Assembly (NCBI RefSeq): GCF_023283765.1
Contig: NZ_JAKILG010000020.1
Coordinates: 1 to 64,000 of the forward strand
Origin: Shewanella profunda
Lineage (GTDB): Bacteria > Pseudomonadota > Gammaproteobacteria > Enterobacterales > Shewanellaceae
DNA length: 64,000 bases
Direction: 5' to 3'
Positions within the stretch are counted from its first letter, which is position 1. Every line of letters begins with the position of its first letter. Under the pieces are notes generated by a model. That model worked only from the letters and a program-made list of their open reading frames with translations. It was not told where the DNA came from and searched no databases. Shown here one piece after another: positions 27,116 through 36,013 of the stretch. Both the position numbers and the translations under genes were made by a program.

Positions 27116-27564
27116 CTTTTTACTCAGAGATGTGCTTTGAAGTCAATCCTTGGAGCACATTCTTTGAAATGGAGTAATGTTTAATTTTGCTATAACTATC
27201 AATTTTTACTGCAATAACAATAAAGTTAGCCACAAAGGTTTTAGTCAACATTGGTACACCAATCCAGTTAAGCGGCTCAAACTGAGTTGAATGTTTTATT
27301 TAAATATCTGGCAATAGTTAATATTATTATCAAATGGTTGACTCGTAAATTTGATATTGAATCTAACAGAGAGCTCGCTAGCTGACCTCCAAAGGAGATG
27401 ATGAAGTATCCAGTATATCTGGTTAATGCTTGGCTTCCCCAAAGGAACGTTTTCGCTTTCCCAATGGAAAAGAAAGTTGATGATATTGAGATTTTAACCC
27501 TTCTTTAACCCCTCTATCTTTAAGCTGCCCATCAAGACCTAAATACCTCTGGTGGACACAGTTC
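27116..27564. other. Intergenic region upstream of the RND-TCS operon
   Basis: AT-rich gap with no convincing gene. A 34-codon frame from the ATG at 27400 is preceded by AAAGGAG but spaced too closely and resembles nothing known. The region must hold the promoter of the tripartite pump; a tandem repeat near 27493-27511 is annotated separately. Confidence 0.5.
27493..27511 (+). promoter_or_regulatory. Tandem TTTAACCC repeat, candidate response-regulator site
   Basis: TTTAACCC occurs at 27493-27500 and again at 27504-27511, an 11-bp period that places both on the same DNA face. OmpR/PhoB-family regulators bind such direct repeats. It lies about 55 bp upstream of the first gene of an operon encoding an OmpR-family regulator. 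Assignment is inferred from position and spacing only. Confidence 0.4.
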
Positions 27565-28920
27565 ATGCACTCTTACCTTCTACTTTCGATCTCCTTGGTG
27601 TTCGCCCTGCTTTCAGGCTGTTCAAGCATTGGTGATCAGAAGGACTATTCCTCCGATGCCAGCAATATACCAACGCAGGTGCCTGCCTGGTCAAATGATG
27701 ACTCGGCGGGTTCTGCCACCCATTTGACTGAACTGATAGCCAGTCAGGAACTTCAATCACTGGTTTTCGAAGCTCTGGATAATAATCCTGGACTGCAGCA
27801 AACATTATTGATTCTTGAACAGAGCCAAGCTCAGCTGCGCCAAAAACGCGGTGATCGATACCCAGAACTCGAAGCTGGATTCAGCGCAAACAACGCCAAG
27901 GACACCGACAACCAATACACTGGATCACTGACCCTTAGCTGGCAGGTGGATTTGTGGCAGCAGATTGAAGATGGCATTAATGGGGCAGAACAAAGCTTAT
28001 TCCGACAACAGGCGACTTACCAAGCTGCCAGGGACACATTAGCATCCGAAACGATGAGTAGCTGGCTTAGCCTAGTGTCACAAAAACGCTCTCTGGTGAT
28101 AGAGCAGCAACGGCTTAACACCTTAGCAAAGAACGAGGAAGTGATCTTGCAACGGTATCAGCGAGGCCTCGGTACTCTGGATGACCTTGATAGCGCCCGC
28201 AGCTCAACCTTCAGCACGCGTGCTTCGGTACGTGAGTTGGAGCAGTCTATTCGTGAGGGTGAGCGTGCATTAAACAGCTTGCTGGGCCGTGTGACCGATG
28301 ACCAATATCAGGTGCCGGATCAGTACCCCATGGTAGAACAGCCGCTGACCGAATTGCCGGAACAGACTCTGGCGCGTCGCCCTGATCTGCAAGCGGCGTG
28401 GCATGCCATTGCTGCAGCCGAAAGTGACGCTCGCGTTGCCTACAAGGATCTGCTGCCAAGGATTGATATTCAGGCCGTCTTGGACGATACATCGACCTCT
28501 GCTAGAGATGCACTATTGACTGGCCCTGCTTGGACTTTATTAACTAATCTCACCGCACCGCTGTTTCAAGGTGGCAAGCTCAGAGCCGCCGCCGAAATCG
28601 CTGATCTGGAGAGTGCTATTCAATACCAGAATTATCGCGAAACGCTACTAACTGCTGTTGAAGAAGTTCGTAATGCCCTAGCCCGTGAACAGGCGCTTGC
28701 CCAAAGGCAGACCTATATACAACAAGCATTGGAAAAGCAAAGGCTTACATTAAAGCGTTATCAGGATAAATACCGAGCAGGTAACGCTACGATACTGGAG
28801 CTTCTGAACGTGCAGGGGCAAACCTACGATTTGGAAGCACAACTCGACACCCTTACATTCAACCGCCTCAATAATCGCATCACCCTGGCACTTGCCCTGG
28901 GACTTGGAGTCACCGAATGA
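27565..28920 (+). CDS. TolC-like outer-membrane efflux lipoprotein (NodT/OprM family)
   Basis: Outer-membrane channel subunit of 451 aa. The signal peptide ends in the lipobox LLSGC, so it is lipid-anchored like OprM. Two repeated OEP domains follow, with a long coiled-coil region; motifs include NPGLQQTLLILEQSQAQL near residue 75, LSWQVDLWQQIEDGI (FDLWG-type segment), and RRPDLQAAWHAIAAAESDAR in the second half. It starts the operon OMF-adaptor-RND-RR-HK and its stop overlaps the adaptor start by 4 bp (ATGA). Composition is somewhat GC-richer than the core flanks. Confidence 0.92.
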   Translation: MHSYLLLSISLVFALLSGCSSIGDQKDYSSDASNIPTQVPAWSNDDSAGSATHLTELIASQELQSLVFEALDNNPGLQQTLLILEQSQAQLRQKRGDRYPELEAGFSANNAKDTDNQYTGSLTLSWQVDLWQQIEDGINGAEQSLFRQQATYQAARDTLASETMSSWLSLVSQKRSLVIEQQRLNTLAKNEEVILQRYQRGLGTLDDLDSARSSTFSTRASVRELEQSIREGERALNSLLGRVTDDQYQVPDQYPMVEQPLTELPEQTLARRPDLQAAWHAIAAAESDARVAYKDLLPRIDIQAVLDDTSTSARDALLTGPAWTLLTNLTAPLFQGGKLRAAAEIADLESAIQYQNYRETLLTAVEEVRNALAREQALAQRQTYIQQALEKQRLTLKRYQDKYRAGNATILELLNVQGQTYDLEAQLDTLTFNRLNNRITLALALGLGVTE

Positions 28921-30086
28921 GTCGTAAAACTATTCAAAAAATTGTCCTGTTGATAGCCGCAGTGTTTGTCGTCGCCGTCACGATTTATAACAGCGGGCAA
29001 ATGGCTGAGCATGAGGAAACCATGCAGCAGATACCATCATCCCAAGAGCCTCAAAGTCCAACCGTTGCTGTAGTAGAAGTGACGGCTGCTACGCACCAAG
29101 CCTATGTAGAGGGAGTCGGTAGCGCTGAGGCCCGATTTGATCTGGCACTGAATAGTCGTGTCGGCGGTCAGGTTATAACAGTTCACGACAGTTTTGAATC
29201 CGGTCGGTTGGTTACCCGTGGCACAGTTCTCGCTACTTTGGAGGACAGCCAACTTCGAGCGTCACTGGCGTCGGCCCGTGAAACCTTGGCCAGTGCTCGG
29301 GTCAGTTATCTGGAAGAACAACAAGAGTTGCAGCAGGCGCAGCAGGAATGGTCATCGTCTGGATTGATGGGTGAGCCAACGTCGCCTCTGGTGCTGCGAG
29401 AACCGCAACTGGCCGCGGCCAAAGCCGCATTGGATAGTGCACAAAATGCCGTTGCAGCAGCAGAGGAAGATTTGACCAGCACTCGAATCAAAGCGCCGTT
29501 CAACGCCATTGTGGTGACGCGCAATATTGCGCTTGGTAGCTACATACAGGCTGGTAATGATATCGGACAGTTGTTAAGCATAGATACAGTGGAGATCGCT
29601 ATTCCGCTGTCGGCGAGCGACTGGTCGGTTCTACCTGGTGAGGCTGAACTTCTATCGGGGAATTATTCAGTCGAGCTGTGGCAAACCGAGACCGGTGATC
29701 AGTGGGCCGGGATTGTGACTCGTGTCGAAAAAAGTTTGAACACTAACACTCGCCAGCGGTCGCTGATTGTCACAGTAGAACGTCCATTAAATCAGGACGT
29801 ACCACTGTATCCTGGCACCTTCCTTAAAGCGCGAGTTCCGGGTCAAGCCGTGACGAACCTGTGGCGATTGCCCGTATCAGCAGTGAGTCAACGCGGCGAG
29901 ATCTGGACGGTCACTGCCGATACTTTACTGCAAGCCCACGTCGCTAACATCCGTTTCTCCGATCCAGAACATATCTATGTGGACCCCCCCGATGGATACC
30001 AAAAGGCACAGGTCGTAGTTCAGCCACTGAGTAATTACAGCGAAGGCATGAAGGTTGTGCCTCAAAGGGAGATATCCAATGAGTGA
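28917..30086 (+). CDS. RND efflux periplasmic adaptor subunit
   Basis: Membrane fusion protein of 389 aa with an N-terminal membrane anchor (about residues 7-24, LLIAAVFVVAVTIY) rather than a lipobox. A lipoyl half-motif (DLALNSRVGGQVITVHD), an alpha-hairpin (about 110-190, Ala/Glu/Gln rich), the second lipoyl half (TSTRIKAPFNAIVVTRN) and a beta-barrel region follow. It resembles adaptors of the AcrA/MexE type from environmental gammaproteobacteria. Its 3' end overlaps the RND gene by 8 bp and its 5' end overlaps the channel gene by 4 bp, so expression is coupled. Confidence 0.92.
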   Translation: MSRKTIQKIVLLIAAVFVVAVTIYNSGQMAEHEETMQQIPSSQEPQSPTVAVVEVTAATHQAYVEGVGSAEARFDLALNSRVGGQVITVHDSFESGRLVTRGTVLATLEDSQLRASLASARETLASARVSYLEEQQELQQAQQEWSSSGLMGEPTSPLVLREPQLAAAKAALDSAQNAVAAAEEDLTSTRIKAPFNAIVVTRNIALGSYIQAGNDIGQLLSIDTVEIAIPLSASDWSVLPGEAELLSGNYSVELWQTETGDQWAGIVTRVEKSLNTNTRQRSLIVTVERPLNQDVPLYPGTFLKARVPGQAVTNLWRLPVSAVSQRGEIWTVTADTLLQAHVANIRFSDPEHIYVDPPDGYQKAQVVVQPLSNYSEGMKVVPQREISNE

Positions 30087-33000
30087 TCTACATAGCTATA
30101 AGGGTGTGATTCCCTGGTTTACCGCCAATCCGGTTGCTGCCAACCTGCTTCTGATCATCATTATCGTCGCAGGGCTGTTGACCGTAGGAGACTTGCGTAA
30201 GGAAGCATTTCCGGCAGCCGATCCTGAGAGCATCACGGTTTCGGTTACCTATCTCAGCGGGTCCGCACAGCAAAGTGAGGAAGGTGTCGCTATCAAAATC
30301 GAGGATGCCTTAGAAGGTGTCACTGGTGTCAAAACCATCACATCCACCGCCAATAGCCAAGGTGTCACAGTCACCGTCGAACGCCAGTCAGATTACGACT
30401 TGGATGCGCTATTGCGGGATGTCAAAAATAAAGTCGATGGTATCTCAAACTTTCCGGTGAGTGCGGAAAAACCTATGGTGGAAAAAGGTCAGCGGGAGTC
30501 CCATGCTATAACCCTCCAGCTGTATGGCGATGTTAGTCGCCATACCCTGCAGCAGCTAGGTGATCGGCTGAAGGCAGATCTTCTGTCTCAGCAGGATATC
30601 AGCAGTGTGACCTATTCCGGCTGGATTGATCCGATCATGGCTATCGAGATAGAAGAGGCGAACTTACAAGCCTATGGTCTGTCTCTGACTGACGTTCAGG
30701 ATGCCATCAATCAGTTTTCCTCGAATACTTCGACGGCCATTCTTCGTCATGAGCGTTTGTTCCTGCAACTTAAAGCATCAGAGCAAGCATACTACGCCAC
30801 AGAATTTGCAAAAATCCCCCTGGTCACTACGGCTCGGCAGGGTATCGTTTATTTGGGCGATGTGGCCAAAATTCGCGACACCTTCGATGACTCCACACCG
30901 GTGTTGTCTCGGTTTAATGGGCGCAACAGCCTTGCTCTGGATGTCGTTAGTACTGGTAATGATGACATTTTGAAAACAGTCGCCGCTACCGAAGAAGTGA
31001 TTAAGCAATGGCGGGAGAGCGGAACGTTACCTGTAGGGATAGAGTTGGCGAGCTGGAGCGACAGTAGTGAGAATATCTCCAGCAGGCTGACACTGTTAGT
31101 CGAAAACGCCGTGATGGGGATCGTGCTGGTATTCCTGTTGTTGGCTATTTTCCTTAACCTCAAAGTGGCTTTCTGGGTGGCGATGGGATTGCCATTTATC
31201 TTCTTTGGAACGCTCTTTTTCATGGGGCAGAGCTTCACCGATCTTAGCCTGAATGAATTCACTACATTCGGCTTTATCATGGCCCTGGGGATAGTGGTGG
31301 ACGATGCAGTGGTCGTGGGCGAGAGCGTTTACGCCACACGGGAAAAGTATGGCGACACACTGGCCAACACTGTTAAAGGCACAATGGCAGTTGCAGTGCC
31401 AACGCTATTCGGGGTGTTGACTACCGTGGCCGCTTTTGCCGCATTGTCGCAAATCAGCGGTATGCTTGGACAGCTATACGCGCAGTTCGCGGTGGTAGTC
31501 ACCATCTGCTTGTTACTGTCTATAGTGGAATCGAAGCTTATCCTTCCGGCTCACCTGTCCCACCTGCGCACTCATCGTGATGGAGAACGTGGAAACTGGG
31601 CCACTCGTGGTTGGCAAAAAATACAGAACGGTGCGGACAGGATGTTAGCCTCGTTCAAGAACCGCATATACACGCCTCTCATCGGGCAAGCGATAATCCA
31701 CCGTTATGCTGTTGTTCTGTTCAGCATTGGCATTTTTGCCCTAGTCATCTCCATGCCCTTCAACGGCACTGTTCGAACCAGCTTCTTTCCTGATGTACCT
31801 GCCCAGACTGTGACTGCTAGTTTGACCATGCAAAAAGACGCAAGCTATGGACTCACTCACAACGCACTGCGCCAGTTGGAAGCTCTGGCATTCCAGGTTG
31901 ATGGAGCTTTGCGAGCAGACAGCGACTATAACGAAGTCGCCATCGCTAACCTACAAGTCATCTCTGAAGCTGACCAGAGCGGCTCAGTGACTGTCGAATT
32001 GACGGATAACGCGCCTTATACGTTAGACGAGTTTACCCGGCGCTGGCGAGCATTGGCAGGCAATCCCGAGGGCGCAAAAACCCTCAGTATTCAAAGTCGT
32101 CAAATGATGGTGGACGCGTTACGCATTGAGCTTCGATCCAGCGACGACGATGTGCTCAATCTCGCGGGCAATGAATTGAAAGAACACCTTAAGGGTATCG
32201 CGGCGATCAGCGGTCTGGATGACAACCTCACGCCGACTCAGCCTCAGCTCAACCTGAAGCTGACTGATCAGGGTAAAGCTTTAGGTATCACAACCGATGA
32301 TCTGGCAGCGCAGATATACCAAGCCTTCAGCGGCCAGGTTGTTCAGCGTTACCAGCGTGGTGGTGATGAAGTGGAAGTTAAAGTACGTTATCCTGAAGTC
32401 GAGCGGGGCAGTGCAGCCGACGTGCTAAAGGCCAATGTTCGCACCTCATCTGGCGATGTAGTTCCTGTTTCCACTGTAGCGGAAGTCACCTATGGATTTT
32501 CCCGCGATAGTATCACCCGTATTGATGGAAAACGGGCGGTTTACATAACCTCCGACGTAGACAAGGAAGCCCGATCCGTAACTGAACTGGTCCAGAGTCT
32601 ACAAATGACCATCGCCAGTGACTTGCAGAAAAAGTACCCCGGCTTAGATATTCAGTTTGGCGGCGAGGCGGAGCAGCAGCAAGAAACGTCATCGTCCATG
32701 GCTAGCATGTTTATAATGGCCTTGCTCGCGATCTACATGTTGCTGGCCGTTCCTTTGAAATCCTATATCCAGCCAGTCGTGATTATGACTGCAATTCCTT
32801 TCGGCATCGTTGGTGCTATCCTAGGTCACTGGTTGAATGATCTGCCGCTGAGTATACTATCCTTTAACGGTGTGATTGCACTCAGCGGTGTGGTTGTAAA
32901 CGATAGCCTACTACTAGTTAGTCAGTATAATCAGGAAGTTCGCCAAACAAACGATCGTAAACAAGCAATGATCAGTGCGTGTACAGGTCGTCTACGGCCG

Positions 33001-33240
33001 GTGCTGCTTACATCGGCAACAACGTTTGCCGGGCTCATACCGATACTAAGTGAAACCTCCATGCAAGCTCAGTTCCTGATCCCTGCCGCCGTTTCACTGG
33101 CCTACGGGATTGTATTTGCTACGGCGATAACCCTTATCCTGATACCATCACTTATCGCCATTCAGGAGGATATGACTATTTTCCTGAAGCGAGTGACAAC
33201 AGGTAAGGCAGATAGCGAAGGAGTCCAAAAGCCATGTTAA
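30079..33240 (+). CDS. RND efflux permease of the second tripartite pump
   Basis: Inner-membrane pump of 1053 aa. ATG 30079 is preferred (AAAGGGAGA just upstream) over a frame from 30055. The N-terminus IPWFTANPVAANLLLIIIIV and TM4 segment GIVVDDAVVVGESVYAT with the paired aspartates D408-D409 identify a proton-driven RND permease. Repeated SSD-like halves and an internal GVIALSGVVVNDSLLLV in TM10 are typical. It is more distant from AcrB than the pump at 2173 and closer to the AcrB/AcrD/AcrF-family pumps starting W-F-x-x-N-P-V-A-A-N. The stop overlaps the response-regulator start by 7 bp. Substrate is not deducible. Confidence 0.93.
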   Translation: MSDLHSYKGVIPWFTANPVAANLLLIIIIVAGLLTVGDLRKEAFPAADPESITVSVTYLSGSAQQSEEGVAIKIEDALEGVTGVKTITSTANSQGVTVTVERQSDYDLDALLRDVKNKVDGISNFPVSAEKPMVEKGQRESHAITLQLYGDVSRHTLQQLGDRLKADLLSQQDISSVTYSGWIDPIMAIEIEEANLQAYGLSLTDVQDAINQFSSNTSTAILRHERLFLQLKASEQAYYATEFAKIPLVTTARQGIVYLGDVAKIRDTFDDSTPVLSRFNGRNSLALDVVSTGNDDILKTVAATEEVIKQWRESGTLPVGIELASWSDSSENISSRLTLLVENAVMGIVLVFLLLAIFLNLKVAFWVAMGLPFIFFGTLFFMGQSFTDLSLNEFTTFGFIMALGIVVDDAVVVGESVYATREKYGDTLANTVKGTMAVAVPTLFGVLTTVAAFAALSQISGMLGQLYAQFAVVVTICLLLSIVESKLILPAHLSHLRTHRDGERGNWATRGWQKIQNGADRMLASFKNRIYTPLIGQAIIHRYAVVLFSIGIFALVISMPFNGTVRTSFFPDVPAQTVTASLTMQKDASYGLTHNALRQLEALAFQVDGALRADSDYNEVAIANLQVISEADQSGSVTVELTDNAPYTLDEFTRRWRALAGNPEGAKTLSIQSRQMMVDALRIELRSSDDDVLNLAGNELKEHLKGIAAISGLDDNLTPTQPQLNLKLTDQGKALGITTDDLAAQIYQAFSGQVVQRYQRGGDEVEVKVRYPEVERGSAADVLKANVRTSSGDVVPVSTVAEVTYGFSRDSITRIDGKRAVYITSDVDKEARSVTELVQSLQMTIASDLQKKYPGLDIQFGGEAEQQQETSSSMASMFIMALLAIYMLLAVPLKSYIQPVVIMTAIPFGIVGAILGHWLNDLPLSILSFNGVIALSGVVVNDSLLLVSQYNQEVRQTNDRKQAMISACTGRLRPVLLTSATTFAGLIPILSETSMQAQFLIPAAVSLAYGIVFATAITLILIPSLIAIQEDMTIFLKRVTTGKADSEGVQKPC

Positions 33241-33914
33241 ATGTTTTGTTGGTCGAGGACGATCATGACCTCGCTACCACAGTAGTGCAGTACTTAGAGC
33301 TTGAAGGCATTCGATGCGATCACGCGAGCAACGGAGTTTGCGGACTTCAGTTCCTTCAAGAACATAATTACGATGCGCTCCTGCTAGATCTCAATCTGCC
33401 AAGGCTCGATGGGCTTACTCTTTGCCGGAGGCTGCGGGATATGGGGCACGATATTCCGGTGTTGATGCTGACGGCTCGGGATCAACTTCAGGACAAGCTA
33501 GATGGCTTTCATTCAGGTACCGATGACTTCTTGACCAAACCCTTTGAGCTTGACGAATTGGTGGTTCGGGTGAACGCCCTTACTCGCCGTCGCAGTGGCC
33601 AGGTGCGGATTTTGCGCTACGGTGAATTGACTATGGACCTGAACAAGCGAGAGGTTTGTCGCGCAGGTCGCACCCTGAAGCTATCCCCGACTGGCTGGAA
33701 GTTGCTGGAGGCACTTCTCAGAGGCGCTCCAGCAGCGGTATCTCGACACAAGCTGGAGGCAAGCATATGGGGCGATAGCTTACCTGATAGCAATGCTTTG
33801 AAAGTACACATCCACCATATACGCAAGGTAATAGATGCTGACTTTTTATTCCCCATGCTCCAAACCGTACCAGGCTTCGGTTTCGCGTTAAGAGATAGCG
33901 ATGATCAAACTTAA
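33234..33914 (+). CDS. OmpR/PhoB-family response regulator
   Basis: Transcriptional regulator of 226 aa. The receiver domain (1-115) has the acidic pocket VEDD (7-10), phosphoacceptor D52 in LLLDLNLPRLDG, the TAR threonine and the lysine of TKPFELDEL. The C-terminal winged helix (about 130-220) contains LSPTGWKLLEALLR and ALKVHIHHIRKVID followed by TVPGFGFAL, the OmpR-type DNA-binding signature. It is translationally coupled to the pump gene upstream and to the kinase downstream (14-bp overlap), so it probably autoregulates this operon, perhaps through the TTTAACCC repeats upstream of 27565. Confidence 0.94.
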   Translation: MLNVLLVEDDHDLATTVVQYLELEGIRCDHASNGVCGLQFLQEHNYDALLLDLNLPRLDGLTLCRRLRDMGHDIPVLMLTARDQLQDKLDGFHSGTDDFLTKPFELDELVVRVNALTRRRSGQVRILRYGELTMDLNKREVCRAGRTLKLSPTGWKLLEALLRGAPAAVSRHKLEASIWGDSLPDSNALKVHIHHIRKVIDADFLFPMLQTVPGFGFALRDSDDQT

Positions 33915-35208
33915 CTACAGTCTCCGAGGATCGCTGATCCTCGCATTTACAACCATCGCCCTGATACTCGTCATGGGATACAGTTTCCTGTCCGTCCAAT
34001 ATTTTCTAAAAGGCATGGATACCATTATTGCCGACAACCTACTTCGGGTGGCTACTGCGGTTGCAAATGACAAAGGCTATATCGATGTTAACGACTTAGA
34101 TAGTTACACTATAACCCGCGAATGGACGGAACAGCCGAATTCGATTATCGCGGCAGTACCATCGCCGCCCAAAAATGATAACCAGCTTCACAAAGTCAAG
34201 TTACAGACAACGGAACAGCAGTCTCAGCAGTTGATTTTTTACATGAGCGCGGCTACCTCTAAGGGGCCTTTTTACGTCAGTTTCCAAACTTCATCTGACC
34301 GAGTATCTGATTTGGCGTTACGTAATGCCAGAGATTCACTGGTGACTCTGCTAGTGATCGGATTGGGGTCCGGTATCGTCGTAGCGCTGATTGTATGGTG
34401 GTTGATACATAGGATCGCTCAACCCGTAACTCGCTTGGGTATTTGGGCGAGGGGACTTAATGAACAAACACTTGATGAAAATGTTCCAGATTTCGGCTTC
34501 CGAGACCTGAACGACTTCGCCCAAGTGGTGCGTAATAGTCTGATCTCGGTGAAAGAAGGGCTGGATAGGGAGCAAACCTTTCTTCGACAGGCCAGCCATG
34601 AATTGCGCACCCCGATCAGTATCATACGCAGTAACATTCAACTGTTGGATAAACTCAAAAGCGTTCAGCCCAATGTTCAACGCGATTCCCGCGAAAATGC
34701 CGCAGTAGAACGCATCGATCGAGCTAGCTTAACGATGAAGCACATGACCGAAACCCTGTTGTGGCTAGGGCGAGAAGACTGTAATGAACTCTCGCAGAGC
34801 AAAGTGCAGTTGGATCGCTTTATCGAAAATATTATCAGTGACCTAAAATACCTTTTGGATGGGAAAAGCGTTCAGCTATCTGTGCACACCGAACCCTGCA
34901 GCTGCGAACTTCCTGAAACTGCGGCTCGCATCATTTTAGGCAACTTGGTTCGCAATGCGTTCCAGCATACATGGGAAGGGCGAGTCCAGATTATTCAAGA
35001 AAACGGGAAGATCGAGATAAACAACTTCCAAGCGTCGGAAACAGAAGCGAATGAAGATCTTGGCTTTGGGCTCGGACTACAGTTAACTGAAAAACTAACC
35101 CAGAGGCTTGGGTGGAGATTCGACAACATAGTCCGTCGAGACGGGAGAAGCGTACGTCTGTGTTTTAAGGCTAACCTAGAGCTTACAGAAACTGACCTCA
35201 ACTTTTGA
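33901..35208 (+). CDS. Sensor histidine kinase
   Basis: Membrane-bound kinase of 435 aa partnering the regulator encoded just upstream. A first transmembrane segment (about 13-33), a periplasmic sensing region of about 110 residues, and a second segment (about 145-168) precede a HAMP-like linker. The dimerisation domain has the phosphorylation site H233 in ASHELRTPIS. The ATPase domain shows NLVRNAFQH (N-box) and DLGFGLGLQLTEKL (G-box). The N-box reads NLVRNA, typical of HPK1-type kinases. The periplasmic ligand is unknown. It closes the operon. Confidence 0.93.
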   Translation: MIKLNYSLRGSLILAFTTIALILVMGYSFLSVQYFLKGMDTIIADNLLRVATAVANDKGYIDVNDLDSYTITREWTEQPNSIIAAVPSPPKNDNQLHKVKLQTTEQQSQQLIFYMSAATSKGPFYVSFQTSSDRVSDLALRNARDSLVTLLVIGLGSGIVVALIVWWLIHRIAQPVTRLGIWARGLNEQTLDENVPDFGFRDLNDFAQVVRNSLISVKEGLDREQTFLRQASHELRTPISIIRSNIQLLDKLKSVQPNVQRDSRENAAVERIDRASLTMKHMTETLLWLGREDCNELSQSKVQLDRFIENIISDLKYLLDGKSVQLSVHTEPCSCELPETAARIILGNLVRNAFQHTWEGRVQIIQENGKIEINNFQASETEANEDLGFGLGLQLTEKLTQRLGWRFDNIVRRDGRSVRLCFKANLELTETDLNF

Positions 35209-35391
35209 TAGCCGAGGCATAGCCGAAATTTAAAAATGATGGCGTCAACACTATAAAGGAGCACGCCGCATAACCGAAATGCCTGACAATCCTGCATGTG
35301 CCAGAATACTAGGGCTGTGTTGGCAATCCACCGACGATGAAATGTACTCCTAGGTGGTATGTGCAACACCACCTTCAAGCTCAGCTACCTA

Positions 35392-35847
35392 TTATTTTTC
35401 ATCCGGCGAGAGTTTACGAACCTTAGTGTCCTGCCATTCGAGAACTTGGTTCTCTCGAGATCGTAATTCAAGGCGTGTTACAGGCTCGCCAGTTTGAGTT
35501 TCGACCAATATTGAATGCTGTTCATCCGGCTGGTAGAGATTGTCCTCGCCCCACTGGCGCAAAGCGACAATCACAGGAAAAAGTCCGCGTCCCATCTCTG
35601 TCAAAACATATTCTTGATAGGCAGTGCCGTCAGAGGCTGGCGCAGTCTCCAATACTCCATGGTCCACCAGATCCTGCAACCGAGCAGTCAACATGCTGCG
35701 GGCAATACCGAGATTCTTCTGGAATGCACTGAAGCGGTTTATACCGTCGAGTGCATCTCGTATGATCAGAAGCGACCACCAGTCACCTATCACATCGAGC
35801 GAGCGTGCCACAGGGCATTCAGCCCCACTGAAGTTCTTGCGCTTCAT
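35392..35847 (-). CDS. HxlR-family transcriptional regulator
   Basis: Winged-helix regulator of 151 aa. The HxlR core is clear: the cysteine of ECPVARSLDVIGDWWSLLII near residue 11, then INRFSAFQKNLGIARSMLTARLQDL split over the recognition helices, and YVLTEMGRGLFPVI in the wing. Such proteins respond to reactive electrophiles, quinones or oxidants. The gene is divergent from the MFS transporter at 36014 (166 bp between starts), which it probably represses. Codon use is GC-richer than the core flanks. Confidence 0.93.
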   Translation of the reverse strand: MKRKNFSGAECPVARSLDVIGDWWSLLIIRDALDGINRFSAFQKNLGIARSMLTARLQDLVDHGVLETAPASDGTAYQEYVLTEMGRGLFPVIVALRQWGEDNLYQPDEQHSILVETQTGEPVTRLELRSRENQVLEWQDTKVRKLSPDEK

Positions 35848-36013
35848 TCCGTCGTCCTTCCTAGTTCATGCAACTGTTTCATTAACCAAACTTTATTGCT
35901 TTTGCAAAACAAGTTTCAAAATAAGACTAGGTTATCATTGGTATCTGGTCTTATTATAGGACTCATTTTGCATCTAAGCGCAACTAAGCGCTACTTTTTT
36001 GTCAGGATATCAT

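Noticed and set aside
27400-27507. 34-codon frame (MMKYPVYLVNAW...) with AAAGGAG immediately upstream
   Set aside because: The spacing between AAAGGAG and the ATG is too short, no family is recognised, and the frame overlaps the likely operator of the RND operon.
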